In this document: positions 8,577 to 16,498 of the stretch, piece after piece
Numbering within the stretch: position 1 is the first letter of the stretch
Layout of the letters: the number at the start of each line of letters is the position of its first letter
Source of the DNA: Psychromonas marina
GTDB lineage: Bacteria > Pseudomonadota > Gammaproteobacteria > Enterobacterales > Psychromonadaceae
DNA: 64,000 nucleotides
Direction of reading: 5' to 3'
NCBI RefSeq assembly: GCF_030161115.1
Contig: NZ_BSPQ01000002.1
Coordinates: 62,001 to 126,000, forward strand
Program-made: the position numbers and the translations under genes
Notes under the pieces: generated by a model
What the model saw: the letters and a program-made list of their open reading frames with translations, nothing else
The model's database searches: none
What the model was told of the DNA's origin: nothing

Positions 8577-10729
8577 TAACCACGTCTCCATGTGTGATAT
8601 TTCTCTAACCAGCTTAAAACGGTTTGTGGTGCATGATTGCGTTTCCACTCACCGGCAGCATATTTATTACCTTCAGCCCAAGTTGGGTAACTATGAATCG
8701 TACCAAGAATCTTGTTCAGACCTAAACCATGTTTCATTGCTAATACAAACTCTGCAATTAAATCACCAGCATGTTCAGAAACGATAGTGACGCCTAAAAT
8801 TTTATCTTTACCCTTTGGCGTGATCACTTTAATAAACCCTTTTGTCGCACTGTCAGTAATTGCGCGATCAAGCTCTTCAAAGTCAAAACGGGTAATTTCA
8901 TAATCAATACCACGCTCTTTAGCTTCATCTTCATTAATGCCTACACGTGCCACTTCAGGATCTATAAAGGTAGTCCATGGAATAACACGGTAATCTACTT
9001 TGAATTTTTTCAAGTTGCCAAATAACCCATTCACGGCAGCATACCAGCCTTGATGAGCTGCAACATGGGTAAACTGGTATGGTCCAACAATATCACCGGC
9101 AGCAAAAATGTTTGGATACAAGGTCTCTAAATATTCATTAGTTAGAATGGTACGATTCGTTTCAATACCCAACTCTTCAAGTCCATATCCAGTTAAACGC
9201 GCACTTCGCCCTACAGCACATAAAAGCTGGTCGTATTCGATAGCAATTTCTTGATCGTTATGTTTGACGATAATGAACTTCTTATTATCTTTAGTCTCAC
9301 AACGCAGTGCTTGATGTGAGGTTAAGATATTTACGCCACTTTCTTTAAGTGATTCAGTCGCAAACTCAGACACCTCAAGATCTTCTTTGATCATGATACG
9401 TTCAGCCATTTCGATTTGTGTTACTTGTGAGCCAAGTCGAGCAAAGCTTTGTGCTAATTCTGAGCCGATAGGGCCGCCACCCAACACAACTAGTTTTTTG
9501 GGTGCTTCTTCAAGTTTGGCAAATTCGCTCCAGAGTGTATCACTGGTGACATAACCTGTTTCTTCAATGCCAGGAAGCGGTGGTACAAATGGGCGTGCGC
9601 CCGTCGCGATAACAATACTGCGTGCCGTTAATTTTTTAGTTTCACCATTTTCATAGCTGATTTGTACAGTCCAAGGGTCAAGTAATTTTGCATAACCCTT
9701 TTCAACTTCAACGCCTAATTTTGTATAGCGTTCAACACTATCGTGTGGTGCAACATCAGCAACAACTTGGTGAACACGCTGCATTACCTTTTTGAATGAA
9801 AATTTTGGTGTTGTATCTTCCAAGCCATAGTGGTGTGCATTTCTAATTTGTTCTGCAATTTTTGCACTTTTAATAATAGCTTTACTTGGAACACAGCCGT
9901 AATTCAGGCAATCACCGCCCATTTCACCTGCTTCAATTAATGTTACTTTCGCTTTTACTGCCGCGGCAATATAGCTGGTTACAAGTCCGCCTGCTCCGCC
10001 ACCAATCACAATCATATTACGGTCAAATTTAGCGGGTTTAGTCCATTTTTTATAAACGCGACGTTTCTTAATCGTGCTCACAATAGTTTTTGCAATCAAT
10101 GGGAAGACGCCTAATAAAACAAAAGAGATAATTAAGTTAAATGATAATATGTTCGATAAGCTGTCTATTTGCGCTAACTGCGTACCTGCATTGACATAGA
10201 TAAATGTCCCCGCAAGCATACCTACTTGGCTGACCCAGTAGAATGTCCATGACTTAATCGCAGTCACACCCATTAATAGATTAATTAAGAAGAAAGGAAA
10301 CAGTGGCACTAATCGTAAAGTGAATAGGTAAAAAGCGCCTTCCTTTTTGATCCCTTCATCAATAGCAGCTAATCGTTCTGGAAAACGACGTTTAAGTGAG
10401 TCACGTAATAAGTAACGCGATACTAAAAATGAAGATAATGCACCAATGCTTGAAGCAAAAGAGGCAATCACAAACCCTTCAAACAACCCAAACAAGGCGC
10501 CAGCTGCTAAGGTTAAAATTGCTGCACCTGGCAATGCGAGGGCAGTTACTAAAATATATAATACAAAGAAGCCACCAATCACAATCAATGGAGACTGTTC
10601 TTTCCATTGGCTAAACTGCTCCATTGAGCCTTTTAACCCATCTAAGGTTAATAGTTGATTCAAGTTAAAATGAAAAAACATCCCTATGAGTAATATCGCG
10701 AGTAACAGTAATACGATTTTCTTTAACAT
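8576..10729 (-). CDS. TVP38/TMEM64 membrane domain fused to FAD-dependent disulfide oxidoreductase
   Basis: The 717-residue protein has two parts. Residues 1-225 are a TVP38/TMEM64 (SNARE-associated, VTT/DedA-like) integral membrane domain, with the helix-loop segment LRLVPLFPFFLINLLMG. Residues from about 238 are a complete pyridine nucleotide-disulfide reductase: FAD motif IGGGAGG, redox pair C274/C279 in GGDCLNYGCVPSK, NAD(P) motif LGGGPIGSELA, the second FAD motif IFAAGDI, and the C-terminal H-x2-P-T-x2-E motif (HSYPTWAE). It resembles MerA and dihydrolipoamide dehydrogenase but has no metal-binding N-terminal domain. The substrate is unknown; a membrane-tethered thiol/disulfide reductase is inferred. 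It overlaps the DUF547 gene as TAATG. Confidence 0.9.
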   Translation of the reverse strand: MLKKIVLLLLAILLIGMFFHFNLNQLLTLDGLKGSMEQFSQWKEQSPLIVIGGFFVLYILVTALALPGAAILTLAAGALFGLFEGFVIASFASSIGALSSFLVSRYLLRDSLKRRFPERLAAIDEGIKKEGAFYLFTLRLVPLFPFFLINLLMGVTAIKSWTFYWVSQVGMLAGTFIYVNAGTQLAQIDSLSNILSFNLIISFVLLGVFPLIAKTIVSTIKKRRVYKKWTKPAKFDRNMIVIGGGAGGLVTSYIAAAVKAKVTLIEAGEMGGDCLNYGCVPSKAIIKSAKIAEQIRNAHHYGLEDTTPKFSFKKVMQRVHQVVADVAPHDSVERYTKLGVEVEKGYAKLLDPWTVQISYENGETKKLTARSIVIATGARPFVPPLPGIEETGYVTSDTLWSEFAKLEEAPKKLVVLGGGPIGSELAQSFARLGSQVTQIEMAERIMIKEDLEVSEFATESLKESGVNILTSHQALRCETKDNKKFIIVKHNDQEIAIEYDQLLCAVGRSARLTGYGLEELGIETNRTILTNEYLETLYPNIFAAGDIVGPYQFTHVAAHQGWYAAVNGLFGNLKKFKVDYRVIPWTTFIDPEVARVGINEDEAKERGIDYEITRFDFEELDRAITDSATKGFIKVITPKGKDKILGVTIVSEHAGDLIAEFVLAMKHGLGLNKILGTIHSYPTWAEGNKYAAGEWKRNHAPQTVLSWLEKYHTWRRG

Positions 10730-10983
10730 GTTTTATGACCTTTATATGAATAACTCAGGAAATTTGCCTTTGTAGTACAAATGCATTGGCACCTAAGTAG
10801 AATTTTTATCCATCTATTTAAAATCGAACAGCAATTGTTATTTATCTGTTTTATGGATAGCTCAAAAATAAAGACCAGTGATATCTTCATTTAATTTCAT
10901 ATTATCTTTAATTAATAAAATTAAGTGTGAAGTTCAATTGAAAAACTAATGGGAGGGTAACTTATTGTACGGTAGGGGGAATT

Positions 10984-11012
10984 AAAAAAGGATGTGCTAA
11001 ACACATCCTTTT
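10984..11012 (-). terminator. Rho-independent terminator after nrdA
   Basis: An 11-bp perfect stem (AAAAGGATGTG at 10986-10996, CACATCCTTTT at 11002-11012) has a 5-base loop. On the minus strand it runs into a T tract. It lies about 40 bases past the nrdA stop, so the fusion gene and nrdB need their own promoters or readthrough. Confidence 0.85.
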
Positions 11013-11053
11013 AATTGTATATCGACTTTATGTCATTGCTGACTCAGAGTCGG

Positions 11054-13327
11054 TTATATCTTACAAGCACCGCCTGAACAGTCGTCATCTTCTTCCATGA
11101 CGTTTTCATCATCAGCACCATCGCGTGTGTTATGGTAATACAATGTTTTTACACCCATTTTGTAAGCAACTAACAGGTCTTTTAACAGGTTAGTCATCGG
11201 AACACGATTATCGTCAAAACGTTTAGGGTCGTAGTTAGTATTTGCTGAGATAGCTTGGTCTACAAACTTTTGCATTAAACCTACAAGCTCTAAATAACCT
11301 TGGTTATTTGGAATATTCCATAGTAGCTCATAATTATCTTTGTATTTATCAAACTCAGGCACAACCTGTTTCAAAATACCGTCTTTACTTGCTTTAACAC
11401 TAATAAAACCACGTGGTGGCTCAATACCATTAGTCGCATTAGAGATTTGGCTAGATGTCTCTGAAGGCATTAATGCAGATAGTGTAGAGTTACGTAAACC
11501 ATGTTTTACGATGTCGCTACGCAGTGTTTCCCAGTCAAGATGCAGTGGTTCACTATGAATGTCATCCAATGATTTTTTGTAATTATCAAGGGGTAAAATA
11601 CCTTGAGAGTAACGTGTTTCATTGAACTTAGGACATGCGCCACGCTCTATCGCTAACTTGTTTGATGCTTTCAATAGGTAAAATTGAATTGCTTCAAAGG
11701 TTTTATGCGTCAGGTTGTTTGCACTACCGTCTGAGTATTTAACACCATTTTTAGCTAAGTAATATGCGTAGTTAATCACGCCTATACCTAATGTACGACG
11801 TGCCATTGAGCTGCTTTCTGCCGCTTTAATTGGGTAATCTTGGTAATCTAATAGATTATCAAGTGCACGAACCGCTAGTTCTGAAAGCTCTTCTAGTTCA
11901 CTTAAGTCATCAATAGCACCTAAGTTAAGCGCAGAAAGTGTACACAGTGCAATTTCACCCTCTTCATCAGTAATATGCTGTAGAGGCTTAGTTGGCAATG
12001 CGATTTCTAGACAAAGGTTACTTTGACGAATCGGTGCTACTTTGCTATCAAATGGGCTGTGTGTATTACAGTGATCTACGTTTTGAATATAGATACGACC
12101 AGTACTTGCACGCTCTTGCATTAATAACGAGAACAGTTCAACCGCAGGAATACTGCTTTGACGAATTGAATCATCACCTTCGTAAAGATGATATAAACGT
12201 TCAAACTCATCTTGGTCTTCAAAGAATGCATCGTATAACCCAGGTACATCAGATGGGCTAAACAGCGTGATCGATTTTTTGTCGATCAAACGTTGGTAGA
12301 ATAGACGACCGAGTTGTACACCGTAATCTAGGTGACGAACACGGTTTGATTCAATACCACGGTTATTCTTAAGGACTAATAAAGATTCAACTTCTAAATG
12401 CCAGATCGGATAGAAAACTGTCGCAGCACCACCACGTACGCCACCCTGTGAACAGGATTTAACCGCAGTTTGGAAGTATTTGTAGAATGGAATACAACCT
12501 GTGTGGAAAGCTTCACCACCACGAATAGTACTACCTAATGCACGGATACGACCTGCATTGATACCAATACCTGCACGTTGCGATACATATTTTACAATTG
12601 AACTTGCTGTTGCGTTGATCGAATCAAGGCTATCGCCGGTTTCGATTAAAACACATGAGCTAAATTGACGTGTTGGTGTACGTACACCCGACATGATCGG
12701 CGTCGGTAATGATATTTTAAATTGTGATGTTGCATCGTAAAAACGTTTTACATAGTCAAGACGCGTTGATTTTTCGTAACCTGAGAATAGGCAAGCGGCT
12801 ACCATGATGTATAAAAACTGTGCGCTTTCATAAATATCACCGGTAACACGGTTTTGAATTAAGTACTTACCTTCAAGTTGCTTAACCGCTGCATATGAAA
12901 AGTTCAAATCACGATTATGGTCGATGAATTTCTCCATCTCCTCAAATTCTTGTTTACTGTAGTCCTCTAATAGGTGTGCATCGTACTTGCCTTTAGAAAC
13001 CATTTTGCTGACGTGCTCAAATACACTCGGTGGTGTAAAACGTCGGTAAGCTTTTTTACGCAGGTGGAAAACCGCTAAATGCGCTGCAAGATATTGATAA
13101 TCTGGCGACTCTTCTGAGATAAGGTCTGCGGCAGCTTTGATGATCGTTTCATGGATATCATCAGTGCGGATGCCATCATAGAATTGAATATGAGAATTTA
13201 ACTCCACCTGTGAAACTGAAACGTTATTAAGACCTTCCGCTGCCCATGTGATGACGCGGTGAATTTTTTCAAGATCTATGCTTTCTCTTTTGCCATTACG
13301 TTTCGTAACAAACAGGTTTTTATTCAT
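11054..13327 (-). CDS. nrdA: Ribonucleotide reductase class Ia, alpha subunit
   Basis: NrdA reduces ribonucleoside diphosphates to deoxyribonucleoside diphosphates with NrdB. An N-terminal ATP-cone (residues about 1-95: VTKRNGKRESIDLEKIHRVI) gives dATP control. C225 lies in QFSSCVLIETGDS with the same number as in E. coli. The partner cysteine and radical cysteine lie in NLCLEIALPT and ALCTLSALNLG. The C-terminal swinging pair is in CSGGACKI. The length, 757, is close to E. coli (761). The upstream region holds NrdR-like and DnaA-like sites, and a strong terminator follows the stop. Confidence 0.98.
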   Translation of the reverse strand: MNKNLFVTKRNGKRESIDLEKIHRVITWAAEGLNNVSVSQVELNSHIQFYDGIRTDDIHETIIKAAADLISEESPDYQYLAAHLAVFHLRKKAYRRFTPPSVFEHVSKMVSKGKYDAHLLEDYSKQEFEEMEKFIDHNRDLNFSYAAVKQLEGKYLIQNRVTGDIYESAQFLYIMVAACLFSGYEKSTRLDYVKRFYDATSQFKISLPTPIMSGVRTPTRQFSSCVLIETGDSLDSINATASSIVKYVSQRAGIGINAGRIRALGSTIRGGEAFHTGCIPFYKYFQTAVKSCSQGGVRGGAATVFYPIWHLEVESLLVLKNNRGIESNRVRHLDYGVQLGRLFYQRLIDKKSITLFSPSDVPGLYDAFFEDQDEFERLYHLYEGDDSIRQSSIPAVELFSLLMQERASTGRIYIQNVDHCNTHSPFDSKVAPIRQSNLCLEIALPTKPLQHITDEEGEIALCTLSALNLGAIDDLSELEELSELAVRALDNLLDYQDYPIKAAESSSMARRTLGIGVINYAYYLAKNGVKYSDGSANNLTHKTFEAIQFYLLKASNKLAIERGACPKFNETRYSQGILPLDNYKKSLDDIHSEPLHLDWETLRSDIVKHGLRNSTLSALMPSETSSQISNATNGIEPPRGFISVKASKDGILKQVVPEFDKYKDNYELLWNIPNNQGYLELVGLMQKFVDQAISANTNYDPKRFDDNRVPMTNLLKDLLVAYKMGVKTLYYHNTRDGADDENVMEEDDDCSGGACKI

Positions 13328-13388
13328 TATGACTACCTTCCCAGATACCTTAAATAGGTGAATTACAATTGCTCAACAACATATATTG

Positions 13389-13436
13389 ATGTTGGGAATT
13401 GTGTGACTTGTTTATTTTAAACACAACATGTAGTGC
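13389..13436 (-). promoter_or_regulatory. Probable NrdR box pair upstream of nrdA
   Basis: The segment 13421-13436 (ACACAACATGTAGTGC) matches 13 of 16 positions of the NrdR consensus as I remember it (ACACWATATATWGTGT). Exactly 32 bp away, 13389-13404 keeps the right half (AATTGTGT) and matches 9 of 16. NrdR boxes usually occur as one strong and one weaker box about 31-32 bp apart, in phase on the helix. They lie 62-110 bases upstream of the nrdA start. NrdR represses RNR genes when dATP/ATP is high. Confidence 0.65.
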
Positions 13437-13504
13437 TTTATTAAATAAGGAGGCACAAGATAACGTTTTTTCATATTTTTTCAAGCTAATAATTTTCATA
13501 TTGC

Positions 13505-13525
13505 CGTGGATAATTTTGTGGATAA
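13505..13525 (-). promoter_or_regulatory. Two tandem DnaA boxes upstream of nrdA
   Basis: On the minus strand 13517-13525 reads TTATCCACA, a perfect DnaA box, and 13505-13513 reads TTATCCACG, with one mismatch. Both have the same orientation and their starts are 12 bp apart. The E. coli nrdA promoter also has two DnaA boxes that couple nrdAB expression to replication. The distance to the nrdA start (about 180 bases) is plausible for a regulatory site. Confidence 0.6.
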
Positions 13526-13816
13526 TTCAGTATAAAAAAAGATGTTGGTAGTCACTAACTTTTTCCGTTACGTCAGCTATGTTTGTAATAAAATGCAAAC
13601 ACTATTTATAAAAAAATATTCATGAAATGTTAAAAGTAAAAAATACTATTTAAAGATCAGAAACTCTAGTTGCTTCATGTTTTAGTGATTTGTTGCATTT
13701 TTAATTTTTACTGGCGACTAGTTTGGCATCAATTATGCGCCATCTTGTTTGGAAAAGAGGAAGGTGTCACATTATTCAATACAAAAAGGGTGTGTATCGT
13801 TTACTGTGGCAGGTTA

Positions 13817-13830
13817 TTGATCAGGATCAA
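13817..13830 (+). promoter_or_regulatory. Perfect FNR-type site (TTGAT-N4-ATCAA)
   Basis: The sequence TTGATCAGGATCAA fits the FNR consensus at all ten fixed positions. Its centre is about 100 bases upstream of the small ORF at 13924. I could not fix a matching -10 element with confidence: TAATGCT (13862-13868) and GTTAAAT (13877-13883) are weak candidates. The site suggests oxygen-responsive control of the small gene; the divergent nrdA is about 490 bases away. Confidence 0.55.
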
Positions 13831-13923
13831 TTTAACAACTTGATGAATCAGTTTTCACGGTTAATGCTAAAGATGTGTTAAATCACTTTATATTAACAAT
13901 GAACAATTATTAAGGAGGTTATG

Positions 13924-14124
13924 ATGAAACTACTTATGCAACCCAAATGTTATACCGATGTTTGCTTACACGGGAAATGGTTCCATCACGACCATGGAGA
14001 TACGAGTGCTTATATGCTCGGGTCGCGTTTGGTTTTTGATCTCGGCATGATGCCAACGACCGATGAAGAGCTTGAAGCGTGTTTAGAGCCGATTGCTCAA
14101 CAGCAGCAGGATCATGATCACTAG
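13924..14124 (+). CDS. Small His/Asp-rich protein of unknown function
   Basis: This 66-residue protein is soluble, with an N-terminal half rich in His and Cys (CYTDVCLHGKWFHHDHGD) and an acidic C-terminal helix ending QQQQDHDH. I do not recognise the family. The His/Cys/Asp clusters could bind a metal, but that is inference. It follows a very strong ribosome-binding site (AAGGAGG). Two adjacent ATGs occur at 13921 and 13924; I prefer 13924 because its spacing of 5 bases is better. A perfect FNR-type site lies upstream. The downstream argP is convergent, leaving a 20-base gap, so this gene is monocistronic. Confidence 0.7.
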   Translation: MKLLMQPKCYTDVCLHGKWFHHDHGDTSAYMLGSRLVFDLGMMPTTDEELEACLEPIAQQQQDHDH

Positions 14125-14144
14125 CGAAAGTGTACTTGTTGTTT

Positions 14145-15041
14145 TTATGCCTTAGTCGTTTGTGCTAATACTGTTTGGCAATGTTCGATCATCGCTTGCG
14201 TTACCTGGGCGATTAGATTGCCAGACAGTTGCCAGCAGTGCCAATAGAGCGGGATATAAACGACTTTATCCGGCAGGATGTTAATTAACTGTCCTGTTTT
14301 TAAATACGCTTCTATATGTAATCGTGAATTAAAGCTGTAAGCACCATTTGCTAAGGTTAAGTCTACAAAACCTTGCGATGAGCGAATAGTATGGCAAGGG
14401 TATTGGCCCTGTTGCAGGGAATAATGCTGTGCTAAAAACTGGATGTGCATATCATCGTGTTGATCAAAGGTGATCGCAGGCGCACTCTGTAAACTTGTTT
14501 CATTAATCCCGGTTGCAAAATAACGTGTTATAAAGTCTGGTGTTGCTACACACAAGTATTCCATGTATCCCAAAAAATGGCTCTCACCTCCTGTCATGAC
14601 TTTTTCTTTACTGGTAATGCAACCTAGCACTTCCCCGCTTGAAAGCCGTTCCCATGTTCTTGATTCATCCTCAACATACAGGTTTAATTCTATTTGTTGT
14701 TGCTGTAATAGCGGAGTTAATGCATCTACAAACCATGTTGCTAGACTGTCTGCATTAACGGAAAGTGGTAATCGTTGTAACTGTTTATGTGTGACGAGTT
14801 GTATTTCCAGTTCTGACTCTAATTGCTGTACACGTTGATAATGCCCTAGCAGTTTCTGTCCTAAGGGGGTTGCTTTGATAGGTTGGCTACGGATCAGCAG
14901 CGGTTGTCCATATTCTGTTTCTAGCTGCTTAATACGTTGAGACACCGCTGATTGGGTGATATGCAAGCGTTTAGCTGCTTTATCAAAACTTTGCTCTTTT
15001 AAAACAGCATCTAATGCCATGAATAGTTTGTAGTCCTGCAT
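14145..15041 (-). CDS. argP: LysR-type regulator ArgP (arginine/lysine-responsive)
   Basis: ArgP activates the arginine exporter gene argO in response to arginine; lysine blocks this. The winged helix-turn-helix covers residues 1-60 (SFDKAAKRLHITQSAVSQRIKQLE). The effector domain keeps clear ArgP signatures seen in the E. coli protein: LSVNADSLATW, the segment NLYVEDESRTWERL and the DQHDDMH segment. It has 298 residues (E. coli 297). It is divergent from the LysE-family gene at 15155, which confirms the assignment, and a LysR-type dyad sits between them. Confidence 0.93.
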   Translation of the reverse strand: MQDYKLFMALDAVLKEQSFDKAAKRLHITQSAVSQRIKQLETEYGQPLLIRSQPIKATPLGQKLLGHYQRVQQLESELEIQLVTHKQLQRLPLSVNADSLATWFVDALTPLLQQQQIELNLYVEDESRTWERLSSGEVLGCITSKEKVMTGGESHFLGYMEYLCVATPDFITRYFATGINETSLQSAPAITFDQHDDMHIQFLAQHYSLQQGQYPCHTIRSSQGFVDLTLANGAYSFNSRLHIEAYLKTGQLINILPDKVVYIPLYWHCWQLSGNLIAQVTQAMIEHCQTVLAQTTKA

Positions 15042-15063
15042 GCTTATACTCTTTTTTAGGGTT

Positions 15064-15078
15064 ATTAGTAAAACTAAT
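15064..15078. promoter_or_regulatory. Probable ArgP operator (T-N11-A dyad)
   Basis: ATTAGT-AAA-ACTAAT is a perfect 15-bp dyad that contains the T-N11-A signature of LysR-type regulators. It lies 22 bases upstream of the argP start and 76 bases upstream of argO. A related half-site (TTATTAGTTAT, 15091-15101) follows toward argO. This fits a recall/activation site pair in a divergent LysR promoter. Confidence 0.6.
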
Positions 15079-15154
15079 CAATCATTAATATTATTAGTTA
15101 TATTTAATTCCATTTGCTCGCTATAGTCCAGTTTTTTACTTTTAAGGATCGCTA

Positions 15155-15775
15155 ATGGTTACTACCTACTTTACCGGATTAACACTGATGGCTACGCTGA
15201 TCATGCCGATTGGCTTACAAAATGCATTTGTATTAAACCAAGGTATTCGTAAACAGCATCACCTATTTGTCGCTGCTTTTTGTGGTTTAGCAGATGTGTT
15301 TTTTATGTGTATTGGTGTGTGGGGCGGTGCAACATTGTTTAGTGCTTACCCTTGGTTATTAATCACTATTACTGTTGTTGGTGCGTTATTCATGATGGTT
15401 TATGGCTGGCAATGTCTACAACGTGCAATTAAAGGAGCAGGGGGCATTGAGACTGATAATACCCAACGTAGTTTTAAGATGATCGTCTTAGCGTGTTGCG
15501 CGTTTACTTTTTTAAACCCGCATGTATACATTGATACGATTGTTATTCTAGGCGGATTTGCTGCTAATTTATTAGCTGAAGAACGCCCATACTTTGTATT
15601 AGGTGGTATCACTGCTTCTTTTTTATGGTTTTTCAGTTTGGCATTATTAGGCTCAAAATTCGCACCGGTCTTAAGCAGTGCAAGGGCACAGCGAATTATT
15701 GATACATTGATTGGTTTAATGATGTGGGGATTAGCCATTTATTTATTGTTAAATATTCAATTAGCAGCCCTTTAA
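15155..15775 (+). CDS. argO: Arginine exporter ArgO (LysE family)
   Basis: This 206-residue inner-membrane protein has about six hydrophobic segments. It shows the LysE-family signature near the N-terminus (LIMPIGLQNAFVLNQGIRKQH) and FLNPHVYIDT in the middle. ArgO exports arginine (and the analogue canavanine). The divergent ArgP gene and the operator between them support the assignment over other LysE-type exporters. Its upstream AAGGA site lies 6 bases before ATG 15155. Confidence 0.92.
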   Translation: MVTTYFTGLTLMATLIMPIGLQNAFVLNQGIRKQHHLFVAAFCGLADVFFMCIGVWGGATLFSAYPWLLITITVVGALFMMVYGWQCLQRAIKGAGGIETDNTQRSFKMIVLACCAFTFLNPHVYIDTIVILGGFAANLLAEERPYFVLGGITASFLWFFSLALLGSKFAPVLSSARAQRIIDTLIGLMMWGLAIYLLLNIQLAAL

Positions 15776-15811
15776 GCAATGACGCTATCAATATGTTTAT
15801 GGTACCTCCGT

Positions 15812-16378
15812 TTATAACATGACTTCTTTGCGACAATCATGCAGTTCAATGCCTAGAAACGTCGCTAATAATTGTGCGTCTTGTTGTAGCTGCTGTTGAT
15901 CATTATGATTTAACACATTAATTCTTCGACCATGCGCGGTTAATAAGTTTAGCTCAAAGCAGGGATAACTTAATGCATGTTTGCGTTGTATAATCTTGTT
16001 GTTGATGTGCAGCGAAGTAATATGGTGTAGCTTGACGTCCCTATCCTTATGGTTATTAAAGATATCCAGTTGCTTATTAAAGCTTGCTCGTTGCAGAAAA
16101 GGTCGAATTAAAGAGATACCAAAGGTTGTAATGGCAATGCCAAAACCACCGAGAAAAATGACCAGATCATATTTAGTCGAAACGATAAGTAGATAAGTGG
16201 CGAGGCTTAATAAAAAACTTCCTACAACAACGTATATCATGCAAAACATCATCGAAGAGATGGTGGGTCTTAAATAGGCAATATCACCAATTACAATAAC
16301 CGTATGAGATAAAAAATTAGGGCCGTCTCGAAGTAAGGGGCGCTTTAAATCAATAGTAAAAAAATCTTTTTTATCCAT
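15812..16378 (-). CDS. Unknown membrane protein with two transmembrane segments
   Basis: The 188-residue protein has two adjacent hydrophobic helices at about residues 41-65 and 70-92. A cytoplasmic-looking C-terminal domain follows, rich in Asn, His and Gln (KLHHITSLHINNKII, LLTAHGRRINVLNHNDQQQL). The layout (short N-terminus, helical hairpin, basic beta-rich domain) recalls small PH-like membrane proteins, but no specific family is recognised. It lies between convergent argO and the AGCS gene; the dyad at 16406-16443 separates it from the latter. Confidence 0.7.
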   Translation of the reverse strand: MDKKDFFTIDLKRPLLRDGPNFLSHTVIVIGDIAYLRPTISSMMFCMIYVVVGSFLLSLATYLLIVSTKYDLVIFLGGFGIAITTFGISLIRPFLQRASFNKQLDIFNNHKDRDVKLHHITSLHINNKIIQRKHALSYPCFELNLLTAHGRRINVLNHNDQQQLQQDAQLLATFLGIELHDCRKEVML

Positions 16379-16405
16379 ATTGATGCCCTTGCGATGGTAC
16401 TGATA

Positions 16406-16443
16406 TTTTACTATCGCATTAAATTATTATTGCGATAGTAAAA
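16406..16443. terminator. Long inverted repeat between AGCS gene and 188-residue gene
   Basis: A 13-bp perfect inverted repeat (TTTTACTATCGCA at 16406-16418, its complement at 16431-16443) has a 12-base AT-rich loop. It lies 55 bases past the AGCS stop and 28 bases before the next gene's start. There is no long T run after the stem, so it may be a weak terminator or an operator for the 188-residue gene. Confidence 0.45.
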
Positions 16444-16498
16444 TGAATGGGTCGTCAATGTTAAACAAAGACAGCCCCAATGACCCGTATTTAGATTG

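Noticed and set aside
8576-10729. Mercuric reductase (merA)
   Set aside because: The reductase half resembles MerA, but there is no heavy-metal-binding N-terminal domain or C-terminal vicinal cysteine pair, and no other mer gene is nearby.
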